DNA of 64,000 nucleotides from Maylandia zebra (lineage: Eukaryota > Chordata > Actinopteri > Cichliformes > Cichlidae): the NCBI RefSeq assembly GCF_041146795.1, contig NC_135170.1, positions 6,660,033 through 6,724,032 on the forward strand, written 5' to 3'. Each line of letters starts with the position of its first letter. Position 1 is the stretch's first letter. The translations under genes were made by a program, and so were the position numbers. The notes beneath the pieces are model-generated. The model was not told the origin of the DNA and did no database searches. It was given only the letters and a program-made list of their open reading frames with translations. Below are positions 10,849-37,510 of this stretch, one piece after another.

Positions 10849-10899
10849 GTACTGAACTGTATCATATGTGTGTAATGTGTTGATTAATAAAATAATTAA

Positions 10900-11310
10900 T
10901 GTGTTGTTCTCCCTTTTGGTTTTTTTAGTTCCCGTTAACATTTCCTTCCTGTTCTCTCAGTCTTATCTCTGTATTTTGGCTTTTAGTGTCTCCCATGTTG
11001 AGTCAGTCTTTTATGTCTGTTTACACTTTGTCTGTGTCAAGCTTGCAGGACTAAGACATCCTGGTTTTTGTATTAATTACTTCCATTTGATATTTTGATA
11101 GTATATTATCTTGTGTGCATTATGTTTAGTTTTGCTTCCCCTGTCTGCACTTCCCTTATCACCCTGGCATGCTGCGTTTGTGTGTGTTCTGTAGTTATGT
11201 GTTTATTTTCCTTTGGTACTTTACGTTATGCCTTGTTATTTTGTCTTTCAGCCTAAATACAAAGTTCGCCTTTTGTTTATCACTATCACACAGCACATGA
11301 CAGACCCTGG
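10900..11310 (+). mobile_element. Possible degraded LTR related in style to 5719-6212
   Basis: The order of blocks resembles the LTR at 5719-6212: a run of T/C-rich text, TTAGTTTTGCTTCCCCTGTCT, CTTATCACC, then a sequence around CAGCCTAAATACAAAGTTCGCC where the other has CAGCAAATAAAGCCGTCG. Ends are not clear. This is a weak fossil call. Confidence 0.3.
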
Positions 11311-13530
11311 CATCACCACACCAAACATAGTAAGATTAGCAGTGCATTTTATGAAAAAACTGCAGCACTTGTTTCTCAGTTTTCACACTTTACAAAGCTT
11401 GTTTGTTAGTTCATCACAGGGTGACTGTGGGTAAGTGTCATTTTTGTTCTGAGCACCATCTTTGTGCCACTGTTTCTCCAAACTCAGGTCGCTCACAGAG
11501 GATCTAAAACACAGACTGATGAACTCAACAGTGAAGTTTGTTAGAGAAAAAAAGGTTTTCTTTACACTTATGTCATAAAGAATGTCCACTGAAGTTTCTT
11601 CTGCACTGTAGATAAGTTCATTCAGATTTTGATATTGCTACACTGTAGCTGATAGCTGTCTAAAGGCCTGAAATGTTTACACTGATAGGGCATGTGTACA
11701 CATTCACTAAACAGGGATGTTTTAACCAATATTTAATTAAATTTATTGCATTTGATCTTTTAAAGCATTTTCCTTAATTATGACTGCTGATAGAGGTTAT
11801 TATGTGAGATATTATTTACAGTTAGAGGTGGTGGTATGGACAGTGATTCGGGAAAAATGGCAATCGCTCTATGTGTAGTTAGGAGTGTGATTCCCACTGC
11901 GCTGTCAGCAGCAGGGTCTGGGGGAGGAGCTGAAGTGGTGACGATTAGCAGGCTGCTTTTCCCAGGCAGACGTGGCAGTCTCTACCGCAAAAAAATAAAC
12001 GCAGATAAGCAAGGTGAGAAACTAGGTGATCTACTGCTGTAAAGGACTTTTAACAGATTCAGTTACACTGCATGTTGTTTATGTATGAATGAGTAATAGT
12101 GAGCTTTGCACGCCTTTAACACCGGTTAACACAATGAAACTTCACGGGAGCAGCAACAGCTGGAACAGCTGCAGAGGACGGTGGGAGGAAAAGGAGGGGC
12201 CACCACCGAAGACAGAGGACGGTGATAACCCGAAACGAAGGTTCGCAGAACGTCCTCCACACTGTGGTCTTTATCAAAAGCAAAAGTTTCCTGTCTCTAC
12301 TTGAGCACTTTTCTGACACTTTGCTACTTTTTATTCCTCCAATTTCACACAAAGATCTCGACTTTCTACTCCTTACATTTTCCAAACCGGTTCATTATTG
12401 TCATTATTAATTATTTCACTCCTTTCTTGACTACAGGATTTTTTTCTTCTTTTTATACATTTAACAGGAACATCACGTTGATGAACATCAATGTACCAAA
12501 CATAAAGTGTAAACATGCTAGATTATAGCAAAACTGCTAATTAACATCTGTAGTCCCAGGGCAGGTTATAGAAAACTTACAAATACACAACAAAAACAAA
12601 AATAAATGACACGTGTCACCCGTAAAAAACGGTCACACATCTCCTTTATAACACTGAGTTCCCTACAGTGACAGCAGTTTGTCCAAATGCCTATAAAACA
12701 CCTTACAGTGCCCTCTAGGGATGGCCTTAGTCCCAACTCTGCAATCTGTCTTGATTAATAAATTAATTTAAAGGATGTGGGGGCAAGTCCATGTAGAACA
12801 TTATATGTCAGACAGGCGTACATATTGTCATCACCTCGAGCACAGTAGATTGTTCAAATTGATGGCATGGGTGTATCTCCTAAAAATCTTGGATGAGTTT
12901 CTGTATGACCCTGTGTTTTTGTTGGTGTATCACACACACTGCTGCGAAAAGCAATTTTCCTCCTTCATGATTTCTCTTCTTTTGCTTTTTTTGGTGCATA
13001 TTTGTGTCACTTTAATGCTTCAGATCATCGATTTTAGGCCCATATTTTAAAGATTTTATAGTTTAAAGTGTGGCTTCCAATTTAGTCCTCAGAAACATTC
13101 ATGAAATGAGTTAAGATTTAAAACTGTCGAAACAGAGACAATTCTCTGGTTGCATTTCTTTCCACTGCCACTATAAAAGGATTGACTTCGGTTCTCATTC
13201 AGATCATCTTCCCAAATGTTAAACTGTGAGTCCTTGCTAATACTTTTTAGGCTAATGTAGGAGTGCTTAAAATTATGAGCGCTTAACCTCAAGAATGTAT
13301 CATCTGTGTCAATATTACTTTTTAATCACCAGATGGAGACAGTGTGTGTGTTTCTGTGGATGATGGTAGGGTTGGTGCAAATTTGCTTATAATGAATCAA
13401 TATGTATCCGAGAGTCACTAGATTACTCGAGCAGTTTTATTTTTATTTTAAAAAACAGATTTTTTAATGATGTGGTGAGCTCCAGTCTTTAGAGCTGCTC
13501 GTGTCAAAGCCCCGTGGATGAATTTTTTTT
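11311..13530. other. No gene recognised
   Basis: The block contains AT-rich DNA and a short open frame at 11836-12042 that ends at a donor-like CAAG|GTGAG. It has no recognisable domain. It could be a noncoding first exon, but nothing supports a product. Confidence 0.35.
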
Positions 13531-13540
13531 AAAAATTCAA

Positions 13541-13556
13541 AACGAAAGAGGAAGTG
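13541..13556 (+). promoter_or_regulatory. IRF/Ets (PU.1-like) composite site of gene A
   Basis: AACGAAAGAGGAAGTG holds GAAAnnGGAA, the IRF-Ets composite arrangement, and AGAGGAAGTG, a good PU.1 consensus. It lies about 124 bp before the ATG of gene A. The same block (AACGAAAGGGGAAGTG) lies before gene B, and the text between it and the ATG is alignable in the two genes (for example CATAAATGACACG). Conservation in both promoters suggests myeloid or lymphoid control; this is inference. Confidence 0.5.
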
Positions 13557-13667
13557 TTTTGGGAGGATAAACCAAATGTGAAGTGTTTTTTGTACACTGT
13601 AGTTTTTTGTTGACTTTACTGTCTTCTGGTTCCCATAAATGACACGATCAGCCTCTTTTTTTCAGTC

Positions 13668-28978
<15,311 letters not shown>

Positions 28979-30755
28979 CTATCAGCAGTTCATCATCATT
29001 GATAATAACTTGACCTAAAATACAACTGCAACCAAAAAATCTTTTAGCCAATATGTTTAATTAGTTATCTTGGTTTCCCGTAATTGTAACATACTACATA
29101 ATATAAAAATATATAGATGCCTTTTATATAGATATAAAAGGTAGACTTGCCTTCTGGGTCTGAAAGGTGATGCCATTGTGGAAGCCACTTAGACATGAAT
29201 TTTTTTTTTATGGCCAACAGGAGGAGACTGCTTTTGTTGCAAAGGTGCGATCTTGTATGGAGGTCTCTGGCTTCCTTGCTATATGAGCTCATGACCTTAA
29301 AACCGTTCTGATGTGTTGATGGCCTCAATTGGTAGTTTCAAGTTTAAAATACTGAACACACATGACTTTGTAAATCATCATGTACATTAGAGTCAAAAGA
29401 AGGGTAAAGCAGGGTAATCTTTATCATGAGATTCACAAGTTGCTTGCTTCTGATTGGGCTCAGTTTCTCAGTCAGATCTGCAACGTGTTCATGATGCCCA
29501 GTTTTAAAACACCCAGACCAAAATGGCAAAATTGCTCAGCTTGAGGCTTCGCAGTAGGTGATGTCAGCCATGGGTGGGTTTATGCATACTTTATAAACAT
29601 TCTAAGATGATCCCTTAAAACTGTCTTCTAATGTTAAAATTTTAGAATTTCAACAATTTGAATATTTTCTATGTAGTGTAAGAATTTATTAGCTGCCCTT
29701 AATATTAAATTCACTTGTTCTAGCTTTTTAGCCATGACTGTGAAGATCTCAACATCAAAAACCTGTTTTAGCCTTTTTTTTTTCTATTCTTTGTATAACC
29801 TCAGTTAAGCTTATTGGCCTGAAATTTGCAGAAACCCTTGATTTACAAACAAAGATAATAGACCAAAAAGCTCTATATCTTAATCCAGCTGTTGCTTGCT
29901 GTACTCATCCTATAATTTTATGTTATATTTTTTGATTTCCAACATGATGTATTTGCACAAGTAACACGAATATGTACTTCAGGTGTCTGTGTACATATTT
30001 AGTATAGTCCTGGTGACAAGGTGTCAAATTTGATCCTGGAGAGGTAAATACAGTATATTTGTATGAACAGATAATGCATATTTTTATATTCAAACTCATG
30101 TAAGTTTTTTTTTTTACTTAATGTAAAGCAGTCACACAAACTTTATCTTTGTTGATCTTATCAAAACACATATTTAGCACCTTGTATCAACAATGTAGAT
30201 GACAAGATGATTTCACCCTCATTTATGTCCTTACAGTTGACCTCTGGTATTCGCAGAGGTTAGGGACCACAGCCACCCTCAAATACAAGTTCTCTATTTC
30301 TAATGAGTGCTCAGTTATGAGCAGCTGCTGAGGTCTGTTCTCGATTGTTAGTTAATTTCTGATGAAGGAAAAAATAAGATACCATGTTCACGGTTAGCAT
30401 AAAGACTGCCAGTGTGAGGTAACGGTTAACCTGTGATTACAGAGAACAATAACTAACATGATTGAACATTTTTTGTTTAAACTAATAACAGCACATGGTC
30501 ATTATAGCTGTCTCACATAAAGAAGGTTCTGGGTTTGAATCTTGGTGGTGTTGTCATGTTCTTGTTGTGTTTGCATTGATTCTCTTCAGGTATTCCAGCT
30601 TCCCCGTACAGTTCAAAAACATACATGGGCTTTGGTAAATGGGTGATTCTGAATTGGCAGAAGGTATGAGTGTGTCTGGTTGTCTGGATCTCTATAACAG
30701 ACTGATGATCTGTCTGGGGTTTACCCCACTATTTGCCCTATGACACCTGGCATGA
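28979..30755. other. 3' flank of gene A, no further gene
   Basis: AT-rich DNA with the probable 3' UTR of gene A. Part of 29500-29560 (AAATGGCAAAATTGCTCAGCTTGAGGCTTC.C.GT) reappears after gene B at 44910-44945, so the duplicated block includes the 3' flank. A decayed SINE-like patch (GTCTGGGGTTTACCCCACTATTTGCCCTATGACACC) is at about 30710-30755. Confidence 0.5.
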
Positions 30756-30759
30756 CTGT

Positions 30760-31005
30760 ACTTATCTGAAGGTTGGTGGTTTGATACCTGGCTGCTTCAG
30801 TCTGCATGCCAAATATCTTTGGGCAAGATGCTAACCACAAGTGGCTCCCTCATACATCTACTGGAGTATGAATGTGTGGGAATATTAAATAGAAAGCCCT
30901 CAAGCATAGAAAAAAGCACTGGGGTGAATAGCTGAGTTAGGCATGTTGTATAAAGTGCTTTGAATTACTCAGGGAAAGTAGAAAAGCACTATATGTCAGT
31001 CCTAG
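30760..31005 (+). mobile_element. tRNA-derived SINE, plus orientation
   Basis: From GAAGGTTGGTGGTTTGATACCTGG (B-box region) through CAGTCTGCATGCCAAATATCTTTGGGCAAGATGCTAACC to the tail AAAGTGCTTTGAATTACTCAGGGAAAGTAGAAAAGCACTATAT. It is the plus-strand version of the copies at 42176-42775 and 44430-44690. Confidence 0.65.
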
Positions 31006-31503
31006 GGTGGAACATTTTCTGCAGGTGGAAGCGTATTAAATAATAATTTTGAACTTCACTGTAAAATCATGACCTTGATGTGACTTGATGATACAGCTGA
31101 TGATACAGCAACACGGTTGAAAATAGTTAATGAATGCACACATCACACATTCACACATCCAGTTTAAAGTGCTGCTAGAATGAGTGAGAAAGAAGCAAGT
31201 CAGTCTGCAGTGTTTGAAGCACCAGAATGACTCTGAGAAAAGACTTACGGACCTTTTGTCACATTGAGGAGACAGAACAGAAGGACAGAAATTGCCATTC
31301 ACTAGTTTGACCAGCCAGAATGGGTCTGGTCTTAAGAAGAACTTGGATGGACTGAGAGTCATCAAGATGCCCTAAACCAGTTGACAAACTATCTAACACA
31401 GGCACCCATTCTAGATTACCATGATTTTTCAGAGCCCTTTGTACCCCACCTCACAGCAGTGCCTGGAAGCTGTTTTATCAGAAACAAGCAGCCAAGATGA
31501 AGG

Positions 31504-32122
31504 TGTTACGCCCCTAGTCTAGGCGTATAGAGACGCACATAAGGTTGGAGGAGAGAGAGGCAAGTACCTGCCCTGGTTCCCAAGCCAAACATTCGAAACC
31601 AGTTATGAGTAAAAAAAGGTGATTTTATTTAATGTCAGGAAGCAACCCAGGCTAAAATAATAAACAAAACCACCTAAGTCACACCAGAGGAAACTAACTA
31701 AACCCTAAGATAGAAACAAAACAAACAAATGACAATACTATCCCTCACTTCCTAGCCCACAAAACAGGAGAAAACTGTTCGAAAGAAAAAGGCGGCTCAC
31801 CCCTTCCGCTTCAGCCTATGCATACATAAGCACTGAGTTTACACCAGTGGCGGCTCTGACAGAGCACGCTTACACAGATACCAAGAAATGCAAAAAGTTG
31901 GAAACCAGGGCTGGGTCTGCGTCTGCTTTTAAAACTGCTCGCTCGTTTCTCTCTCTCCCGGGAGCTGTCAGAGCGGCTTTTTGAACGCAGTCACCTGTTC
32001 CACGGTCCAATCAGCAGCTCACTACTCTTCATTAGGGGAAGGACCTGCAGAGGGTCTTAAGCACAGCACAGACACAGAAACAAAGCAGCTCATACAGACT
32101 TCTTATGGCCACAGTCGTAACA
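31504..32122 (-). mobile_element. Solo LTR fossil with 5-bp target duplication
   Basis: A 619-bp block starting TGTTACGCCCC and ending GTCGTAACA, with TG..CA inverted ends. It is flanked by GAAGG at 31499-31503 and 32123-32127. A polyadenylation signal (AATAAA) and a TTTAAAAG box read on the minus strand, which sets the orientation. No internal region is attached. It is unrelated in sequence to the LTR at 5719-6212. Confidence 0.8.
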
Positions 32123-32329
32123 GAAGGTCATTGCATATAATGCAAGGACATTAGTATCCCTTGAGAAAAATTTTCATATGCATTCTGGAAAGCTCCTTTC
32201 TTCCTCCGTAACCACAGGGAATCTGAGTTAGTCATGAGAGTTACCCCGTCATCGGTTGCTTCACAAAACCAACAACTACTTACCAAAAGCTCGTGTCGTA
32301 ATTTTACTTTTTACTTTCCAAATATAACA

Positions 32330-33065
32330 TTGCTGGGAGATTTTAATAGCCACATGGACAGAGCATCAAATTAATTAAAAAATTTTTTATATTTCCTATC
32401 TGGAGAATTTTGGCTTAGACTAATAAATACATGTTCCCACACACTCCAAAGGACATACTTTAGACCTTATCTGTTGTACTGGAGTCCGAGCGATGAACTA
32501 TGCTGTATCAGACATATCTTTTTCAGATCATAATTTAGTTTCATTCGGTGTTGGTTTCCAACTGTACAAAGGTAATCTAACATGCTTTCTTAATTTTAGA
32601 AACATTACAGGCATTGATTTATCAGTTCTTTCCCCTTGCATTGATAATTTAATGGCCATAGATGCTTCAGCTTCCACAAATGACTTGGTATCTCACTATA
32701 ACAATGGATTTGTCAAACTCTTAGATACCTTGGCTCCTCAGAAAACTCAAACTTTTCCTTCCCCCATTCTGTCCCTTGATATTCATTTGAATTTTGCCAG
32801 CTTAAAGCTATTGGCCATCGCCTGGAATGTCTCTTCAGAAAAACTGGACTTACTATTCATAAGGACATGTATCTCAGTCATAAACAATACAATAGGAAAG
32901 AAGCTATTTCTCATGCTAAATGTGCTTGCTACACTACTATTATTCTGTGAGCTGAAGGAAACACTTGTACTAGATATCGTTACCATATACGTTCACTCTC
33001 TGCTGCAGTCTGTAATGAATTTATGGGGTTTTTTAAATACCAAAATTGCAAATCTTCATCAATAA
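32330..33065 (+). mobile_element. L2-like LINE fragment (endonuclease to linker)
   Basis: The text LLGDFNSHMD at 32330-32360 is the end of an AP endonuclease domain. It is followed by DLICCTGV and SFSDHNLVSF in other frames. A 190-codon frame (32493-33065) covers the linker between endonuclease and RT (VSHYNNGFVKLLDTLAPQKT; compare VCHYNVNLHNLLNIFAPLKH of the L2 copy at 49-52 kb). It has several frame breaks and no RT core. Confidence 0.65.
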
Positions 33066-34240
33066 TTGTCCTCTTCTTTTGATATAATTAACTGTCAACT
33101 TTATTCTAACTTGGTTTTAGACTATTGTTAGCTTGAAAAACGTTATAGTTGGGGTTTTTTGTTTACTTTATTTAATTGTGTAAGGTGTGTAAGATGACCT
33201 CGAGGATCCCTTAGAAAACTCTAGAAATTTCTATAGCAGAAAGTGAAAAACAAAAACTTTTCCTATTTTCACAAAGTTACAGAGGTTTTATTAGAGACAC
33301 GTTTTTGGGAACAAAAACTAAGAAAAAACAACACTGTACACAACAGTAGACTGGTTTGTAATAAGCAAACGAATAATGCCAAAAATAGAGATTATTGATG
33401 GGAAACTGGTATCAAAACACACTGAGAGTTAGAGCTGTAGAGGAAGTGCCAAACTGCCAAAGTAAGAGGGAATTCATTACATTTTTTTCAAAGGTGAAAA
33501 TTGTTGTTTTTTGTTTTGTAATTGTTTATTCCTTAATTACTTTGTGGAGTATGAGTGGCCATAAGGGAACTTTTTATCAGTAGTAAAAACTGTAAAACCT
33601 ATAAATATACAGTAAAATGTTCAAAATGTATGCTTGTGCTTGTTTGTGGTGAGCAGCAGATCAAACAAGTTAGGAATTATAAATGGCTTTAAGCACACAT
33701 TCAGACCTGTGAGACTCATTCAGACACTCAGACACTGAGCCACGGCTCTGTGCTACATGTACAGTGAAAAATGGAGACTGGCCATCTCTTGGATTTATTT
33801 AAGCGTCTTTGATGAATTTACTGCAATTGCACTTTGTTTGTGTAACTTGTGTTGAGTTGCTTCAAAAAGCAGAACATCTGTGTGCAACCAATGTCGACTA
33901 CTTAATTTATGTAAATCTAACATCTTGTCTGTTTTTCAGTGCACACGTTTCTGCATCTTTGTATATAGTTTATTTTATGTTATATAAAATATACAGGTGA
34001 GCCGTATGTTTGACACCTCTGGTATAGTGGTTTCCATATTCAGCTAAAAAAGGTGAAGGTCCTCAGTACACATTACTGAGTAAAATGTTTAAAATTACTT
34101 TTACAATTTTAAAATTAATTTTAAATTAAGCACACAAAATCGACAACGCACGATATGCTTTGAGGCAGCATCCAAGGAAGATGGTGTGTGTCTGTGCACA
34201 CCTGTGTGCGTTAGCGCGCTTGTATTCCAAAGATTTCTCC
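33066..34240. other. Intergenic, possible hAT MITE remains
   Basis: AT-rich. Words such as GGCCATAAGGGAACTTTTTATCAGTAG (about 33558-33584) and GTTTGACACCTCTGG (about 34009) resemble decayed members of the 19715-20406 family. No gene recognised. Confidence 0.4.
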
Positions 34241-34324
34241 ATATCGTTAGCTTCATAGCATAATTGCCTAAGTCATTTGACTAAGTCAATGACTTAGGCA
34301 CTTATGCTATGAAGCTAACGATAT
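34241..34324. repeat. Long near-perfect hairpin
   Basis: Arms of 37 bp at 34241-34277 and 34288-34324 are inverted copies with one mismatch, separated by a 10-nt loop (TGACTAAGTC). The structure has no similarity to the other repeats here. It may be a small foldback element or a cruciform-forming palindrome. Confidence 0.9.
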
Positions 34325-34579
34325 AATTATCTGAAAGTAAATGTGGGGAGCCATAGCCCTCCGGAAGGGCCCTGACCGAGCCATGGGCGCCAGGCCCTGC
34401 CAAGCAACCACCGGGAGTGAGCACCATGCACCCAGCCCCGGACACCGAAAACCACCAATGCACCAAGGGTTGAGGGTATCAGCCATTGGCAGGGAGTGTA
34501 GTGGGGGGAGATAGGCCCCCACACCTAGGGGAGCCTGAGATGTTCCCTGAGAGGTGGAGTCTAAGACTCGACCTGACAC

Positions 34580-34900
34580 ATAGACACTCCCAGAGGGTCA
34601 ATCCAGACCCAGGAAATGTTTGCTGTGGAGTGGAGACAAGCAGACCAACCCCGGTCCTGCAGCAGGGAGGCCCAGCATTCCAAGTGCATTAAAAACATGG
34701 GGGGACATGGTACTCTCTACCAGAAAGCAGCTGATGTTAGCATGCGTCTGGTGGCCATGGAGCCCAGTCCGACAAAGGGACATGGGCCCATCCTCCTATA
34801 GGCCCACCACCTGCAGGAGGCGCCGTAGGGGTCGGGTGCAATGTGTGTCAGGTGGCGGCCAAGAACGGAGGCCCTGGTGAGCCGATCCCCGGCTATATTT
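34580..34900 (+). mobile_element. Interspersed repeat, probably a LINE 5' region
   Basis: GC-rich sequence unlike its surroundings, with CCCACCACCTGCAGGAGGCGCCGTAGGGGTCGGGTGCAATGTG and TGGCGGCCAAGAACGGAGGCCCTGG, text I associate with the 5' part of teleost LINE copies. No domain can be read, so the family is unassigned. Confidence 0.4.
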
Positions 34901-35127
34901 AAAACTAAACCAAACTAAATGAAACCCATGTTGTGATCACAAATGGACATCCATGTTTTTTTGTTTGTTTGTTTTTAATCAATTCCACATTGTTATTTTT
35001 GAGAGCCAAGTCTCCTGCTTGTGCTCCTTTCATCTGCTAAACTAGCCATATCTGCTTTGTACACCTAGTGGAGAGAGTGGATAGTTTCCGGTACCAGGGG
35101 TCTCCACATCACTCAGGACCTATCAAG

Positions 35128-35570
35128 GTTCAAGGTTCTTTATTTGTCACATGCATAGTTATACAAGTATAACACACAGTGAAATGTAGCCTGACACGCT
35201 CCTCGACATGTGCAAAAATGGGGGGGGGGGTGTAGAGGAAGAACATATATGTATATATATATATACATACATATAGTATATACACTGGGTGAATGTGCAG
35301 TAGTAGCAGCAAGCAGGTGAATTCTGTACATTAATATGAATAGACATCTGACTATTTTACAGGATAGACAATATAAACATATTTAAAATTAAAGGAATTG
35401 AAATGTACATTGTGCCTTGGTTTAGAGTGTCTGGAAGAGTCCTGTCTCAGTCAATTATAGATGATGTGAGAGGGCGGGTGTGTGTGTTTAGGGCACGGAT
35501 GGCTTGGGGATAGAAGCTCCTCTTGAGTCTCTCTGTCCTTGCCCGGAAGATGCGGAACCTCATCATGGAC
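35128..35570 (-). mobile_element. Rex-like LINE 3' end, same family as 15800-19312
   Basis: Read on the minus strand it holds CTTCCGGGCAAGGACAGAGAGACTCAAGAGGAG, then the same 3' UTR (ATTCACCTGCTTGCTGCTACTACTGCACATTCACCC, a short TA tract, a C run) and the end GACAAATAAAGAACCTTGAACCTTGAT. It is 5'-truncated. It is useful as the uninterrupted version of the 3' UTR that the hAT element split at 17993. Confidence 0.85.
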
Positions 35571-35574
35571 CTGT

Positions 35575-36183
35575 CACATTAACACCCTGGTTAAGACCCT
35601 GGTTAAGAAAGCCTGCCAGTGTCTCTTCTTCCCCAGAAGACTTAGGTGCTTAAGAAGTTCTACTCCTGCGCCATCGAGAGCATCCTGAAACATCTGCACC
35701 TGGTTTGGGAACAGCACCAAGCAGGACAGACGAGATCTGCAAAGAGTGGTGCGCTCGGCCAAACGCATCAATCTATCAGCGCTTTCTGACCTGCTGTCCA
35801 TCTACACCAAGTGGTGCAAGAACAAAGCCAGGAAGATCATGATGGGCCTCTCCCATCCCAACAATGGACTCTTCTCACTGTTGAGGTCTGGGAAGCGCTT
35901 CCGCTCCCTTAAGGTCAAAACAGAGTGAAAGAGGAGTTTTGTCCCCCAGGCTATTTGGGACTTGAACCAGGTGTAGGACTGGACTCTCATACATCACATC
36001 ACCGCACACACTCTGTTTATTTGCACACTTCTTATAATCTCTCTCTTAAATCATTATTTGCACATTCTTTTTTACTGTAAATTTCTAAGGTAAAATCTGT
36101 AAATTTTATCATTATCTGTAAATTCTTTACTGTCGTTTAATGGGCATTGCACAGCAATAAGCATTTCTCCACATATTGTATTT

Positions 36184-36214
<31 letters not shown>

Positions 36215-36240
36215 GACAAATAACATTTGAATTTGATCAA
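35575..36240 (+). mobile_element. LINE RT C-terminal fragment, plus strand
   Basis: Broken frames give ESILKHL, then SIYTKWCKNKARKIMMG and NNGLFSLLRSGKRFRSLK, the C-terminus of an RT protein of the same general class. The 3' end TGACAAATAACATTTGAATTTGA at about 36215-36238 follows a (GT)n run. It abuts the minus-strand LINE at 35570. Confidence 0.65.
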
Positions 36241-36585
36241 GGCTGTCTATCCCACTTGCTTCCACATAACACACCTGCTGCTTCAAAGCCTTATCTGGTC
36301 TAATTGCAAGCCAGCTTACACTGACATGCATGCACAAGTCTGACTTATTTCAGTGATTTCACAAAGCTTATCTTCAACTCTTGGACCTCAAAAGGATGTG
36401 TATTGTGGCAACACTGTAGTGACAATCCTATTCCTTTCTAGCTTGGAGACTAGATAGGGTTGCTAGACATGAATAATGAGTGAATGGAAAAGGGGGCAAA
36501 AAGTTTTACCACACTTTTGCACTCTATACATTTTTTTAGATGTATTCAGAATTACCTTTTTGTTTATTAAAAATTACCTTTTTAA

Positions 36586-36666
<81 letters not shown>

Positions 36667-36742
36667 TTTATTATTATTATTATTATTTTTTTTATTATTT
36701 TTTATTTATTTATTTATTTTTTAATTTAATTTAATTTTTTTT
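36183..36742. repeat. Microsatellites: (GT)n, then (GT)n(TA)n and T-rich run
   Basis: (GT)n at 36186-36214; (GT)n at about 36591-36630 followed by (TA)n to 36662, then poly-T/TTA repeats to about 36742. Confidence 0.9.
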
Positions 36743-37420
36743 TTTGGGAAATTTCTGGTAAAAAATCGTTTTGTTGGACGTAATTTAAAGATTCAAAGGA
36801 ATTTCAAACGTCCAGTTTTCATTTAGGGACGGAGCGCCTCTTGTGTTTGTAGCCCCATGGAAAGATGAAAAGTGTGTAAATCTCTCAAAACTCCGCGAGC
36901 ACATAAACCGTGATGTGAGCGTAAACAATGTCTGAAATAATTTTTAGAGACGAGTAAGCTCGTGAAGGTCTTTGAAAGTGAGACTGATGACTGATTGAAC
37001 TATTTGATTTGTGGAATTGCATGTGTGGACTGTTGCACGCATTTCTGAGTACGCGGAATTACACACAAATCATTGTGTGCGCGCATATATGTAAATCTTA
37101 GTTTACACTTGTGGGTAATATCGTAACCATTTTCCAATCTTTTGAGACTAACTATCTCACGATAGAAGGGCCTGAGACGGGAGATACGCGCTTTGATTGA
37201 CACTTTTGGCAACGAATGGCGATAAACTTACAGTGAAACTAAATTGATTTCATTGATCATATCTGTACTCACGGCTGGCAGCAGAAAGCAGAATGATAAC
37301 ATTCAGTCAGAAGTATAGATGCGATTGTTTTTTTGCTGGACAAAGTGTGTTAACTTCAGACTTTAATTCTGCATAGTTTTAATGCCCCGTGTCGGTTGAT
37401 GGGAAAAAAAACCCCGCGAC
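36743..37420. other. Upstream region of gene B
   Basis: No coding exon seen. The last part corresponds to the upstream region of gene A. Confidence 0.4.
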
Positions 37421-37423
37421 AAA

Positions 37424-37439
37424 ACGAAAGGGGAAGTGT
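37424..37439 (+). promoter_or_regulatory. IRF/Ets composite site of gene B
   Basis: AACGAAAGGGGAAGTG contains GAAAGGGGAA and lies about 85 bp before the ATG of gene B. It corresponds to the site at 13541-13556 before gene A; TTT(T/C)GGGAGGA follows directly in both. Confidence 0.5.
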
Positions 37440-37510
37440 TTCGGGAGGACAAGCACTGTGAACAATTTTAGTTCTCTGTAGTGTTCTCTGGATCTCATAA
37501 ATGACACGCC

